64,000 nt of DNA from Grammothele lineata (GCA_002150815.3 NDFF03000038.1:539664-603663), one strand, 5' to 3'; positions 11,385 through 24,716 are shown, counted from the stretch's first letter. The notes: generated by a model from the letters alone, not told the origin. Made by a program: numbers and translations.

Positions 11385-12686
11385 GGCCGGCGCTAGCCGT
11401 TGCTGAGCTTTATGACCAGCTATCCCATGTACTACTTACATACGCTCTGCTTTCGTTGATGTTTGACGCCGCGCGATATAGCATAGTTTGATATAGATGA
11501 CTACAGGGTGCCGCGCGTCGAAGGTGCGTCCACGATCACAGCATATCCCGTTTGCCACGCTGATTCTCGTCATGATCGTTGCGGCAGGTACCACTCCACT
11601 GTTAAGCCATCGTGAGTCCGTTGTACCACTACTCACTTCACCGAAGAAGCACTGCCGCCAGAAGTGAGGATCCGGAAGAAGCGCCACTCGGCTGCAGACT
11701 CAATAGAGCAGTTATATCTCAACAGCCAACCTGCGTCAGCGCAGTGTTCTTGTTTCCGCTGACTGCGACCCAAGCCTTCAGCTTCAGGCCCAGGGCAACG
11801 TTAGGGCGGCGCTGACATCATGGGGCGGGGCGGGACAGTACTTGCCCCTTACTCAGGCTGGCAGTTACGGCACCCGCGCACGTTCGCGCGTTCGTGTTCA
11901 CTGATTATCCTCCGATGCTCTACTCTCAGTGCTCTTTTCGCTCAGCAATACGAATGCCTAAACGGTGCATACCTAGTCCCTCCGTCTAAGATGCAAGTCG
12001 CTCGAATGCACTGGTCCAAATGAGAGGCGTGCGCGGACCACGTGGACCACCGCCACGCCTCGAGGTAGGAGTTGACGTCAACGAAGGTCCTTCCAACCTC
12101 CGCTCGCACACGCCTACTCCTGCAGATGGCGAAGATAGGTACGTCGGCTGATTCACTTCACGCGCGCCCCGTCTTGGGTCTCAGGTTGTTGAGGTATACT
12201 TAGCGAACTTGCTCTCCGCCTTCGGCTACCGGAAGGACCCCCATGCTGCAGGCGATGTACAACGACTTTCGTACGCCGGCGCTCGCGCGGGTTGTACGGG
12301 GGGTCTCGACCTACGCTCGGTGAGGTATTCTGGGATATAGAGCGAAGGGAAGCTGTCGTAAAGCAAATCTAGCCTTCGACGATGCTCTATAACTTTCTCG
12401 GTCTTGCTTCCGAAGGCCGCCTGCGCTGACGCTCGACCCTCCAGCCCTGAGTTCGGGCGTGCACGATGAGGCTCCGCAAGGTGCGTGATATGCCCCTTGC
12501 TCGTACCATGGCGAGGCCTACACGTTGTGCCCCAATGGCGCCCCGCATGCCCTTCATATAACCTTCGCCGTACCGCCCCCGCCGCCAGTGCTTAAAGGCC
12601 CTCTCCTCGTCCCCATTCGCTATTCCGCACCCTACTCACACCTACTCCTCTCAGCCGCGAATACTCGATCTCAAGCGCCTATAGAC
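11385..12686. other. Intergenic stretch
   Basis: About 1.3 kb without a gene that I can support. The last 150 bp contain the likely promoter of the MARVEL-like gene. Confidence 0.4.
12550..12600 (+). promoter_or_regulatory. Core-promoter candidates of the MARVEL-like gene
   Basis: Two A/T-rich elements, TCATATAAC at about 12554 and CTTAAAGG at about 12590, lie 95-135 bp upstream of the ATG at 12687, the usual spacing for this genome. A polypyrimidine stretch follows. Confidence 0.4.
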
Positions 12687-13526
12687 ATGAGGGCAAGCAT
12701 GAACGGACTCCGTGTTGGGCTCTACGTCCTCCTGGTACGTCTCCCCTCTCCGGCACCATTCTCCCCCGACGCTTCGATCCTCACGTCGGTGGCAGTGGCT
12801 CTTCTCTGTCGTGCTCCTGGGCCTGTGTGCAACACGCCTTCACTACACGATCTTCCTTCCGCCCTTTGATCCGCTCAACAACGGCAAGCCGTTCTACGAC
12901 CCGATCGTCGTCGAGCTCGTCGTCACCTCCATCTTCGCCCTCTTCTGGGCGCCGTTCGTGTGAGTATTTGAGTTCCACTCCTTTGGCGGGCAACTGTCAG
13001 GCTCACTTAGGAGACGGGGTGGTGGCACAGGATCCACATCATACACCGAAGTTACGACTATGGACGCCTGTCGACTTTCGCTTTTGAGCTGTTCGGCCTC
13101 TTCGTGCTCTTCGTCATGTTCCTCGTCGGCGCTGCCATCGCCTCGGTGAGTCTTCACATCCTATACATCTGTACCCACTCAGTACCTCATGCATCGCTTG
13201 TTCTTCCCGTAGACATTCTGGGGCGACCTCTTTTGGTGCCACACATTCTGGCAATGCCGCGTGCTCACCGTGCTCGTCGCGTTCGCGTGGATGTGCTGGG
13301 TACTCACCCTCATCCTGTTCTGCGTCTCCGCGCTCTTCGCCGTCGCCAACGCCGCGTACACACGTCCGCTCCATGGTCAGTACGACCTGCGTTCGAGCTT
13401 CTACAGTGCGTGGGGAGGCCCCTCTGCCACCTCGTGGTCGTCGAGGCGGCGCTGTGGGAGGATGTGCTGACTGATTTGGATTTGTGCGCAGGCCGTGAAC
13501 CGAAGACTAGGCGGTGGGGTTTCTGA
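12687..13526 (+). CDS. MARVEL-like four-helix membrane protein
   Basis: Five exons, 12687-12734, 12796-12959, 13031-13145, 13213-13375 and 13492-13526, encode 174 residues. Four hydrophobic helices are visible at about residues 6-30, 52-71, 85-108 and 125-150, with short loops: RLHYTIFLPPFDP after helix 1, HIIHRSYDYGRLSTF before helix 3, and TFWGDLFWCHTFWQCRVL before helix 4. The layout and the loops match basidiomycete MARVEL-domain proteins, thought to act in membrane apposition or vesicle traffic. The C-terminus is short, basic and cytosolic (PLHGREPKTRRWGF); I chose the donor after CATG at 13375 because it gives this continuation. No enzymatic motif. Family call by memory of pattern. Confidence 0.75.
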
Positions 13527-14291
13527 GCGCCGGGATAGGTTGCGAAGGCTATACTTGTATGAGATCGGGAGGCGACGGAGCACTTGAGCACCTTGAGGAC
13601 TCTGCGTGTACGTCAAAACGATGGCGTAACGCCGGATCGCCGGCCCTTGTTTGTGTTATTTCTTCAGGTCCTGAGATTTGTTATGCTTGCTGCGCTGTAC
13701 CTGCTACCAGTTGGAAACGTTACATTAGTATCAAAGCTTCATGATGAACCGTACCGGGGCTCGGGCTCGGGAGAATCAGACAGGCCGGAGCGGCGAGAGG
13801 CGAGAGGGATATCGGATGTGAACTAGAGCGCGACTCGGATGCGGCAGCGCGCTGGTCAGACAAATTGGTAGAGGTATTTTGTTGCGCTCCTGAAAGAGTT
13901 TCTGAGATGAAGGACTGCTCCGTCAACTGCATCGTCCGTCATAGCAGCAATACCTGAGAAAAAGCAGCGCTGGTCGCCGTTCGAATCAACGAACAGCCTC
14001 CTCGCCGTGACTCACACGCGCGTTCCGAGGCGCTGAGGCACGTGATCTGACGCGTAGGCGTGACGGAACGCGTCTGGACTTTGGGCTTGGGGGCGTGGAA
14101 CTTGAAGTGACGGCAGCGAGTCAGTGACTCGCTTCAAGCCTCTCCATCGTTTGCTTCATCTTTTCTCTCTTGCCACTGCGCCCACAGCCTATCCCATGTG
14201 CCTCTCTCTGCGCTTAGCCTTGCTGCAGCCTCTGCTTACATACACCTCCAATCTTGCTTACATCTTCTAATCTGTACGTCTGGCAACCGCA
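13527..14291. other. Intergenic stretch upstream of PMS1
   Basis: Holds the 3' flank of the MARVEL-like gene and the PMS1 promoter with two ACGCGT boxes (annotated separately). No other gene seen. Confidence 0.45.
14050..14073 (+). promoter_or_regulatory. Pair of MluI cell-cycle boxes (ACGCGT) upstream of PMS1
   Basis: ACGCGT occurs at 14050-14055 and 14068-14073, 18 bp apart, 219-242 bp before the PMS1 start. In yeasts this hexamer binds MBF (Mbp1/Swi6) and drives G1/S expression of DNA replication and repair genes. Close spacing in front of a repair gene makes chance less likely, but use by this fungus is inference. Confidence 0.45.
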
Positions 14292-17200
14292 ATGTCAGCC
14301 AGCTCGTCCTCAGCACCCCCAGACGCGGCTGCAATCAAAGCTCTCGACGGTGGATCGGTCCACAAGATCACTTCTGGACAAGTTGTTGTAGATCTTCAAA
14401 CTGCCGTTAAGGAGCTTATCGAGAACAGTCTCGACGCCGGCGCGACTAACATCGGTGCGTATCCGTCTTGTGATCTTTCTCAAACATTGGAGTGTTCATC
14501 TTTGGCTTGGATGGTTTTTGCCGTGATGGGATGAAGATGTGCGCTTTAAGGATTATGGTCTAGAGTCATTCGAAGCGGTAGACAACGGGAGTGGTATCCG
14601 TCCAGAGGACTACGCTTCCATTGGTACGTGTTGGAATGTCCTGTACAGACTTCATGCGTCTCAGCCCGTCCCCATTCCCCTTGTTCGACTTCAGCGCTCA
14701 AACATCACACATCGAAGCTCTCGTCGTTTACGGACCTCGAGAATGTCGGCACTTTTGGCTTCCGTGGCGAAGCCCTTTCCTCCCTATGCGCCCTGGCCGA
14801 GTCCGTTACTGTCACTACCGCGACAGCCGGAGAGGCACCTGCGGGGAACGTGCTCGAGTTTGAGCGCACAGGAAAGCTCAAGGAGAAAAGAGGCAAAGCG
14901 GCGCGACAGGTGAGTTTCCCTCCTTGATGCGCGTCTGCACCCGCCAGGAAGAAGTTGCGTACATGGTGAATGAGTAGTGGTACATGGCGTACAAGCTTGG
15001 GACACGATATCGTCGTCGACGTTGAGTGTGATTTTCGGCGGATTATCTATGCTCTTTCCCCTGTCGTCGCCTATGCCGCGTAGCCAAGTCTCATCATTCT
15101 GCTTTTCCAACAGAGGGGCACCACTGTTACTGTGACTGGCCTCTTCAAACCTCTCCCCGTGCGCCGGAAGGAGCTCGAGCGCAACGCCAAGCGCGAGTAC
15201 GCCAAGGCACTCACTCTTCTACATGCGTATGCACTCGTCCCCTGCGCCCGCGAAAACGCCGGTGTGCGCCTAGCGGTGAGCAACCACCCCAAGGGCGGGT
15301 GCGTCCTCCCCTCTCAATCTATGTGATTCTCGTACGCTGATGATTGCCGTTGGATACAAATAGGAAGAAGGCCATGCAACTCCGCACGGACGGCACACCC
15401 GACACGCGTGCTAGCGCGAGCGCGATATGGGGCCCCCGCGCGCTCGACAATCTTGTCGAGCTCGATCTGAAGTTCGAAGTCGAAGTCGAGGCGGCGGTCC
15501 TCCGCCGACTCGGGCGCACTCTGGGGGAAGAGTACGTCTCTCGACGTTTGGAGTGGAGCCGGAGAACTTACGTTCTCTTCCTAGGAGCTCGAACGAGGTC
15601 CGCGTGAAAGGCCTCGTGTCGAAGTTCGTCGTGGGTGCGGGGCGGAACGGGACGGATCGTCAGTTCTTCTTTGTCAATGGGCGGCCGTGCGCGCCTGCGA
15701 AGGTACGTGTTTCGGTACCGCGGGATGCAGGGGTCGATTCTGACAAGGATACAGGTCCAGAAGGCGTTCAATGAAGTGTACCGATCTTTCAACGCCACAC
15801 AATCACCATTCGTCATTGCGGACTTCATCCTACCTAAGAGTTTGTCGCGCCGTATGTCTTCTCTCTCGAAGCTGCTGACTGGAGAATGCAGATTCATGCG
15901 ATGTCAACGTGAGCCCGGACAAGCGCACGATCCTCCTCCACAGCGAGAATAACCTCGTCCAAGCATTGAAGGTATGGTGCATTTTGGACTCATGCGATTG
16001 TTCAAGCGGTTGAGCTCGTGACGTCCCGCAGAACGCGCTTGAAGAGGCCTACGCGCCCTCGCGCGCGACGTTCGACGTGAACGCATCCCAAGCGCCTCCA
16101 CGAAAGGCCGAATCGGACGCTGCTAGGGCCACACCGCGTCGCGTCTCTGCGGAGAAGGAGAAGGAGAAAGTCCCTCTCTTCATTCCCGAGGAAGCAGACG
16201 AAGTGGCACTGTCGTCCTCCGTTCCCTCCGCGTCGTCTTCTCAAAAGCCGATCCGCGGCACGTCTGCCGAACCGGATGGAGGGGAAGAAAGCTCCACGTT
16301 CGGCGAGCCGTCGCTCCTCACCGACACGTTCCCTTCGTCTTCGTCCCCGCACAAGTCTTCGCGCGGGCGACCTGAAGATGACAACGAACGTGATTTGCAG
16401 CATGACGACCACGGCGCCGACCCTGCCCCTGCACTCGCCTCCCACGACGTTGGCGCGGACGGGCACGAAGACGAGCTTACCACAAACCTAGCCGCACCCC
16501 TCTCTCCGACTGTGACACAGATGACGCGGAAACCCGCCGCGCCGCCCCCTACTCTGCATGTCGCGGCTCGCAGGCCGGCATCACCTCCAGCCTCGGTGCC
16601 AGGCCCGTCGCGAAGCGGCGTCCAGCGCGAGAGGGCTGCATCGACGCGCGTCGCCAGTCCTCCCGTCGAGGATGCGGGACCCGAGGACGAGAACGAGGGC
16701 GAAGGCGATGACCACGCCACAGAGCCGCGCGAAGACCCCATCCCCGCCGTCAAGCCTCCCGCGCGCCCCGTAGCACGCGCACCTCCTCGCGCGAAGGCTC
16801 ATGGGGGCGGCGCGGATAGCAGGGAGCAAATGGTGCTGAGCACGACTGGGGCGGCGTGGGCGCTCCGCCGGCGGTCCGGGGAACCTGAGGAGGAGCGCCC
16901 GAGGAAGAAGGCGAGGGTCGACGAGGCGAGTCGAGAGGACGGCGCGAGGGAGGCGCGTGTGGGCATGAGACAGATGCTGAGAGGGTTTGCGAGGACGGGT
17001 GCGAAGGTTGAAGATGTGGAGATGGAGGAAGCGGAGGAGGAGCGAGAGGATGTGGGAGAGGGAGAGGATGAGGATGAGGTGGATGGCGCAGATGAAGAAC
17101 AGGAGGGGGACGAGGAGATGGAAGACGAGGTTAGGGAATCATGCGAGGAGCCCCCAGAGACAGACCCCAGCGAAGGCGATCTTGAGGTTGCCGACCCTAT

Positions 17201-18388
17201 GGACCGGGACGTCGAACCAGCTCCGGACGTCATTGACGTCGACACAGACGAACCCCAAGAGCCTTCTTCCGAAGTGCAAACAGAAACCTCCATATCTTCA
17301 AGGCATCTCCCCGGCCAAGAGATCGTTCACACCGACGAAACGGACGACGTCTCGTTGGCCGTCGACGTCTCAGGCATCGTCTCCACCTGGAACTCACTTC
17401 GCGATCGTCTCGCGAAGGCGAAAGAAGCGTCTTGTGGGGATGGAAAGAACGTGAAACCGAAGCTGGACGGCGTTGCTGGAGTAGGGAGCACGAGCGACGA
17501 CGCGGAGGCGGCTGAAGCGCTCTCTCGCGTCATTGACAAAGCGGACTTCGCGGCCATGGACATTCTAGGGCAGTTCAACCTCGGGTTCATCATCGTCCGC
17601 CGGCGGAAGCGAGACGCGACGAGCAACGATGAGGTGGCTGGCGCGGAGATGGACGACCTCTTCATCGTCGACCAGCACGCGGCTGATGAGAAGTATAACT
17701 TTGAGACACTGCAGCGTACGACGAAGATTAACTCGCAGAAACTGTATCGGTACGTCTCTGGCTATTTTTCGAGACTTGCTGGAAGTTATTTATTAGGCTC
17801 TTTCAGACCGCAGATATTAGAGCTAACGGCAGCGGACGAGCTGGTGGCGCTCGAGAACTTGGACGTTCTCAAGCAGAACGGCTTCGAGCTCGACGTGCAC
17901 GAAGACGGCCCGCCCGGCCAGCGCGTGCACCTCCTCGCCCAGCCGATGAGCAAGGGGACTGTGTTCGACACCAAAGGTGCTATCCTGTTCTTGCGATGTG
18001 ATCGTCGATGCTTACTGCAGTGCGTCTAGATCTCGAGGAGTTACTTCATCTAATGCATGATCGGCCGGCCGGGCAGATGGTGCGGTGCTCAAAGGCGCGA
18101 GCTATGTTCGCTATGCGGGCTTGTCGGAAGAGTATTATGATTGGGTCTGCGCTCAGCCGGAGGCAGATGATCTCGGTACGTGTGATTCTCTTGGTGTCCC
18201 GATAAGGCATTGACGGTTGGTCCATGTAGGTCGTGCAACACATGGGTACGATGGACCAGCCATGGCATTGTCCTCACGGGCGTCCTACAATGAGGCATCT
18301 GTCAGACATCGTAGACGTCGGATGGGATCGCGCACGTCCTTGGGGAGCGTCCGCCGTCGACTGGGTTACATTCGAGACTGCTAATTGA
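14292..18388 (+). CDS. PMS1: DNA mismatch repair protein PMS1 (MutL family, PMS2 type)
   Basis: Twelve exons: 14292-14454, 14537-14633, 14695-14909, 15114-15298, 15364-15531, 15595-15702, 15755-15839, 15892-15971, 16032-17749, 17807-17976, 18030-18175, 18230-18388; 1097 residues. It forms MutL-alpha with MLH1 and nicks the daughter strand during nuclear mismatch repair. N-terminal GHKL ATPase motifs are [16 protein letters not shown] (about 39-54), VDNGSGI (about 70) and [10 protein letters not shown] (about 108), followed by the transducer domain ending in [10 protein letters not shown] disordered acidic linker spans roughly residues 375-880. The C-terminal endonuclease keeps [12 protein letters not shown] (about 914), ACRKS (about 1026) and CPHGRP (about 1059), so the metal-dependent nuclease should be active. 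The linker contains Glu/Asp runs and is longer than in yeast Pms1 (873 residues). Two ACGCGT boxes precede the gene. Confidence 0.95.
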
Positions 18389-21300
18389 GACCGAAGTAAA
18401 TTCTCCGTCTCAAGGGCATGCAGTCTTTTGGTAGGCTCTCTCGTAGGCACATGTGAGTTTCGTGCGGGAATGAACACAGTGCTGTTTGAAGGTACTCCGA
18501 GTCCAATGGCAGATCATGTTCGTTTACCTGGCCGCCGGCCTGCTATATTCTCTTTGCTCCCGTGTCATCGCGTGACGCGACTCGTCCGTTCTCTGTACGG
18601 TCACGGAGCTGTGACCCGACTACTCGCCAGACGCCGCCACGCACCATGAGCTTCAGATCAGCCCAATCTCCTCGGAAGCGACTTCGTCTCTTCACCAGAG
18701 ACAACCGTTTCTCACAGGTATCGTCTCAGAATGCAGGCTGCAACAGAAAGTATCGGCGCCAGGCTGACACCGAAGCTGTTTCAATTTTCGTCATACATAT
18801 TCGGTGAGGCAGCATCAACCCACAGTCCTCTGCGACGCTGGCTAATAGCCCACATGTGGACAGGTTCGCTCCTTGCTAGGTCCATTCAGAGAGATGGCCT
18901 CCGCTTCGCACGTCTGTATGCCTTCTGCGCAAGAAGTCCCGAGCACGTCGTCGGGGTACGGAGTTCACAAGTCCGAGCGGTTCTCAACAGTCGGTGTCAG
19001 CGTGTCATACAGCCGACTGCGCAGCTGATTAGTCACAGCTTCGGGCTCGACATGAAAAAGAGCGTTGAGCCTGCTTCTGTGCCTGCTCGTCTATACTCAA
19101 TGCGGAATGCGCAGATCTTAAACGATTCATTCACCTGACATACAGCGGTCCCGCGTTGCTCCACAACGCACACAGTACTGGATGTTCTCAATGCCTGTAC
19201 CCACTGAAACGGCGCGTGCTGCCTTCAATGCGCGGTGCCAAATGACGTCGGTAAGTGGTTCGTGCTCAATGGGTCCCCACTTGCGCCCACTACCTCCAGC
19301 TCCCTGCCCCTTTCATTCCGTATCCATTAGCCGATCTTTACCTCACGATGACTACTGCAGTATTTTCATTCAATGCTCGCGAGGACCCTCGCGCGACTTT
19401 ATCCCCACGCCTGTACGCCCTCGCGCCACATCCCGGTCAGCGTTGATCGAAGCAAGATCCTTATTGCGTACGCATGTGGTGTATCAAACAGGGTAAGTTC
19501 GACGCCCCGCACAGATGCTTTCTAGGGCCCCGGTATGAATTGCGACAACAACACGCGGAAGATGTCCACGGGATGATCCTGGCGAAGAAGGGTTGCTCGT
19601 CTCTTCATTGGTCTATCTTGGGTTTTACATTGAACTGCCACGTCCTTCACAGGGATTGCCCACGCAACGTCGCCTAGCTCCTGAGCTACCGAGTTCTACG
19701 GGTTCTGACTGAGTCCGACTCCCCGCGAGGACGCGTGGAGACAAGACGTGCGAAATTAGGCACGGCATCATCCGCGCGGACGTGACCGGGGGACACGGAA
19801 TGGGCGTGGCCAATTGAAAGAATTGCGTTCTCCTCGTGGGGGCTATGACACGGTGCGAGATCGATGAGCATGGTGATGGGATTTGCTCAAGCGCGTCCTT
19901 TCAGAGATCTCGAGATGAATTGAATTACGGCGCGTTAGTCCGCATTGATGCTTCGCGGAAAATCTGGCGTGGACTGCCCGAAAAGGTAACCAAGAAACAT
20001 GTCGAAACCTCGCTGAGGTTACCCCTGAGTCGTGCTGGCCACACATCTTCGTTTTAGTATAGTCCCTAGATTCGGTGCTTCTACATTGTTGCAAGACACG
20101 TCTTCGATTTTGGAGCCATTGTCCTTCAATGCTCTTGGCCGAACATTCGGGTGCTTTTATCGTCTTCTTGAGTACCTCAGAGATGGACGCGATCAAGGCT
20201 AGTCATGGGTGACCTGAAGAACGAGTCGAAGACCTTGTGATCGTTGTCATGCGAGGGGAAATTTTAAAAGAAGCCTTGGCTGCCTCGCTAGCTAGCGATG
20301 TATCCCATGCGAATCGCGGGAAGCGTCGGTGGCATCGGAGACACGGAATGGATCGAGATATGCGACGCGGCGAGAAATTCTCGTGTCAGTGAATGCTCAA
20401 ACCTGGACCCCGGGTTATCATGCGACGACTATGAGATGAGCCTGCCCCTAGGAAAACAGACGTGTTTAGACCCTATTTTAGCTACTTTTTACGGGATCCT
20501 GCGGATTGCGAGACGTCACATGTTGTAGCAAAGGTTCAAAATGAACGTGAGACTTGCGCCGCGCCGGCGCGTTGTGGTCGTCCACTGGACGATCGTAAGC
20601 GCCACTACAGCATGATCGAACACAGCTCGGATATGAGGAGCTCTCAATAAACTCAATCTGAGTCCCTAGGCTGCCAAGACAAGGTAGCCCGTGTGGCCAA
20701 GTGGGACGTCCCCGTCATCACACGAGAAGACCGGACTGCCGCGAGCTGTTGTACGATCTCAGCGCAACGTCAGGAACCGGTACGCTGGGGGGAAAAAGTT
20801 CCCGGAGGTGCAGGACTCATTATCTGAGACGTTCTGGTAGGATGTGTCGACTGTGAACGGGAGTAGTGCAATCGGCGGCGTACGGCGATGTGCGCTGTCG
20901 AAGAGCACATTATCTCCGGTCTCGCCACGACTGGGAACAGCCACAGGATACTGAGCTCGTACTATTGGGTGGGTCCAACCAGCTGCATCTCTTCGCGTTC
21001 GCGTCAAGCACATATCTGAAGATATCTGCAATCGTCATGAGGCCGTCATAGTCATGGCATGCGGGAAGAGACCTACCAAGACCGGTGTGGCCATCTCGAA
21101 ACGACTCGTTGGGCGTACTAAAGGAGAAGGTGGCACGACAAGAGGATGATCAGCTTGATGTACTAGAAAGGAAACGAAACCCATGGCCGCGGGCCCGAAT
21201 CGTATTCTTGTACAGCGGGAGAACGGCGGTAGCACAGCGCCGGCTAGTGCTCTCACGCTGCTTCGAGCGTGGGCAGGGATTGGGAAGAACGGCATCAGTA

Positions 21301-23319
21301 TCATATCATGTGGTAGGAGAAGAAGGCGCACCATTTGAGGCAGAGAGTATCGGACCAACATAGCCGCATAGAGCCCGCGTACCAGAAGAAGAAGAAATAC
21401 GTGATGATGAGGTCTGAGCGATCGCCACGATGAGCGTATGGTGCTTGAACAGGGCGACTACAGTAAGTTCGCGTAACAGCGCTGTCGGCGAGCCCCTGCA
21501 CACAAAATAAAGAGAAAAACAGATCACGAAGAAAATATGGGTGAAAATATGGTCCCACAATTGCAACGCGCGTTAATGTTGAGAGAGTAGGTTCGACACA
21601 ATTCAACCCACCGTCGAGAAGTGGAACTTCAGCGTCAATAGCCTCGTGCAAGAGTAGCGGACGAAAGACAATGACGATAATCCATAACCGTTCCTACGGC
21701 TGTCTACAGACCGACTTAAAAGAACCAGCACCAGGAGTCTCGTTACTCGAGCCAGGAGAGCGTATCGATAATCAGTGAAGGATGTACTGTTCAAGAGACT
21801 TGACTCACTGATCGAGACAGTCGCTCGAAATGTCTCGCTCTAGGCTCGGCCGCTGAGCTCTCAGGAAATGTCAATATAGTCATTTGCTCAATAAGCCGAC
21901 TGCTTCAGCGGACCAGAGAATAACGGAGGTACAAGTATTGAGCTGGACTGTGCGTCTTAGAGGGATCACGCGCCTTTGGCGAATGCAACCGGTAGATCTT
22001 GGATAAGGCACAGGGTCATGAGACGTACGGATAGAAATCGGACATCACGTCCTGAATCTCTGGGCATGGTTAGCGGAGTTACGTGTTTAATGGCCCGGTC
22101 GGTCTGAAATTTCCCTGTATGTGAGCGAATAATTTCTCGATCTCAGCGCGTCATCTCGGAGACTGAACAGACTTACTAGAAGAGCGATGGTGAGATCAAG
22201 GAGCTGGCGGTGGAACGCCGTTATACGGTTGAAGAGAGGAGAAGAGCTTGCATGGAAGAGATAGGTAGCGCTAATACCGCCGACGTTGAGCGAGTGTTAG
22301 GGGGCTCGGGCGGGGCGGGCGAGGGGGCGGGTGCAGACTCGGAGTTGGCGACCACGCGCTGGCTGAGCCTGAGTCTGAGTTTGAGCCGCCGGCCGCAGTC
22401 TGTCCACGTGGCAGTGGGTTTGGGCGGTTAGCCGTGCCGCGATGAGCTGCGGCCTCCTCGTCTTTTCCTTCTACACTCCAACGGTGATGACACATCAGTG
22501 GCCAGGGAAGGTAATCCCCAAAGCTCAGGTAAGAGGCAAATTTCGTCGAGTTCTTGATCTACCGAGCACCTCATCAGGCAGTGCACGGGTCTAGGCTAGG
22601 CACCACAATCCCCACCGGGCGAGAAACGTCTCGTCTCCGACTCATAACGGCGGCGGGGCCCGGTTTTTCTCGCCGAGAAGTTCTCATACCTGCCGTCCAT
22701 TTCTCATGCTCCTCCTTTTGGATGTCGTGGCATCACCAAACTCGGACGATTGTCGGAAGGTCTGGCCGAGTGGAACTGACAGTCTAACTCCTTGACGCGG
22801 CCCTCCAGACAGCTCTCGGCTTCCTGGTCTCTATTAGGTACGGATGAGTGGATAGCGAAGCTCAACACCCCTTGCAGAAGACTAAAACTCAAATTTAGGA
22901 CGATCTTCTGGGAGCCTGAGCTCGTCTAGCGTCTTGAACCCTACCTAACGCCGACGACGTGCCTATTTCCACGAGCCACCGAAAATCCTGAAAGTGGAGT
23001 AGGAAGGAGTCAACGCCGAGGAGTGAGCGATGAGCCTCCGCTTGAGTTCGTATAACTCACAACTCTTCCATTCGCCGCGAGAGCTGGCAGACTGAAAACA
23101 GCGCGACGTCAGAAGGCAGTCCCGACAGTATTGTTCTCTGCCGCACGCTGGAGGTCTTCCATGACATCATTAAATCAGAGCGCGAAACTACGGATGTGTT
23201 TTCCAACGCTCTACGCTGATATAAAATCCCGAATTATGCATATCGTACAGCGGTCGACGTGCCCGGCCCTTCAAATCTCCAGTGCTGCCCATTATCCAAG
23301 TCGGTGACGTTAATTTTGC
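18389..23319. other. Long gene-poor stretch
   Basis: Almost 5 kb with only short, unrelated frames on both strands. Minus-strand frames at 21300-21650 are hydrophobic (for example CWSDTLCLKWCAFFSYHM) and could be remnants of a multi-pass membrane protein, but no consistent splice model was found. No transposase, reverse transcriptase or integrase motif seen; no tRNA recognised. Confidence 0.4.
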
Positions 23320-24643
23320 CTACAGCGCAAGCCGGAAGCTGTTGAGAGCCCGTCGGTCCTCGGGCGTCAGCGGTTTGTAGTTGCTTGGTGCTCCGCCGGG
23401 ACTCGTGGGATACATAGGAGAAGCGGGCGGCGTGAGTGGCCCGACGGGCACCACGGTCGAGAGCCTCGGCAGGCCGCCCGATGCCGGGCTCCGTGGCCGG
23501 TGCTGCGAGCTCGACGTCGTGTATAGACCTGCTGGACGTAGCGCCGCCGCCGACGAGGATGACGAGGAAGAGGAGGACATTGGACGTTCGGCAGCCTGGC
23601 CCCCACGCGTAATGCACGGGGACTGTAGGGCCCAAGGGGCCGGTGCCCAGTCCGCGTAGTCCCTGGCGTGTGGCGGATCTTGGCCGTCTGCATCCTCGAG
23701 CACGCGTCCAAATCGAGCGATGTTCCCCTTTGCAGACGTGAAGATCCCCTCGGGGACCCTGATGTTGCGGAGGTATTCGTAGTTCTCGACGACGGGCAGG
23801 CGCGCGTAATCGTCGCCCTGAACGCCATGACGTGGTTAGCGAAGCTAGCTCACGCGGCCCGCCCGGGGCGCTTGCGACGAAGAAGAAGGCTCACCGAGAA
23901 GTACGCGACGATGTGCCACTTGCGTGGGGGCTCCCCCCGACGAGTGTGGACGTGCGTGGAGTACGTCTGCTTCGTCAGGCCGTCAGGCTTAGATGGTCTG
24001 TCTTGCCTTCGGATGGGAGCGGGTGGGGCTGCGAATGGGTCGAGTGTTCGACGAGCTCTAGTATACTTGTCAAGCGTGAGAATAGCGTGTGACATGGGTG
24101 CGGATACGTACCGACGAGCGGCCTTGGCTTCCTTCTCTTCGGGCGTGGTCTCGATTTTCTCCTCGTAGAAGAGGTAGTCGCCGCGCATGCGACTTTGGGA
24201 CCTAGAGACGATCGAGCTGTCGTGAGTAATAATGCGGTCGCAAAATAGGAAGGACACTCACCATCGCCGACCGTCTGTCCAACGCTCCAGCCCGCCTACT
24301 CAATAACACGCAAAATGAAGCGTGGGTTGACAGAGCCTCACGCAAGATCCCGCGGAGTAGGCTCACCTTGCTTGTGCTCAGCCTCTTCCCACACAAATAC
24401 ATTCCCTGACGCAAGCTGTTCACGCTCTCCCGCGGTGAGCCGCCGGGTGATCAAGGGTAGTACGCCCAGCCGGACGGCCTCGAACACGACGTGGGCGTCC
24501 CTCGCATCGCGAAGATCTGTCGGTGTCCGTGGTTAAATAAAACGACGATGGGCGGGCGTAAGACGGTGAGATTACGCACGTAGGGCGGGGTGCGTGGCGT
24601 GACCAAACTTGTCGGCGGGGCGAGCGGGGTGGGTGGAGGTCAT
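23320..24643 (-). CDS. Gti1/Pac2 family (WOPR-domain) transcription regulator
   Basis: Six exons, 24643-24580, 24516-24367, 24295-24262, 24201-24112, 24006-23895 and 23817-23320, give 315 residues. The WOPR domain fills residues about 20-150. Block a contains RDARDAHVVFEAVRLGVLP, TRRLTAGERE, ASGNVFVWEE, GLERWTDGRRWSQSRMRG and DYLFYEE; block b contains GLTKQTYSTHVHT and RKWHIVAYFS. After it come DDYARLPVVENYEYLRN and a Ser/Pro/Gly-rich tail. Family members (Wor1, Gti1, Pac2, Ryp1, Sge1) bind DNA directly and control morphological switching and development. The first exon carries only 21 residues, and the start is fixed by the ATG preceding a good donor and by a TATAAAG box 65-72 bp upstream. 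The tail is shorter than in Wor1. A very long gene-free upstream region fits a developmental regulator. Confidence 0.88.
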
Positions 24644-24705
24644 GACGGCGGTGCAAGCTGGAGGGGAGGGCAAGGAGTGGTACCCAAAACTCCACCGTCG
24701 CCGCA

Positions 24706-24716
24706 ACTTTATAGGC
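24706..24716 (-). promoter_or_regulatory. TATA box of the WOPR gene
   Basis: The minus strand reads GCCTATAAAGTTG, a near-consensus TATAAA, 65-72 bp before the ATG at 24643. It supports the chosen start. Confidence 0.55.

Noticed and set aside
13970..14000. GTTCGAATC resembling a tRNA T-loop
   Set aside because: The five flanking bases on each side do not pair, and no D-arm or acceptor stem is present.
16241..17293. Long antisense frames opposite PMS1
   Set aside because: They are mirror images of the Glu/Asp/Ser-rich linker of PMS1 and have no independent support.
21035..21800. Hydrophobic minus-strand frames as a multi-pass membrane protein gene
   Set aside because: No start, no consistent set of splice sites and several stops in each frame; at best a relic.
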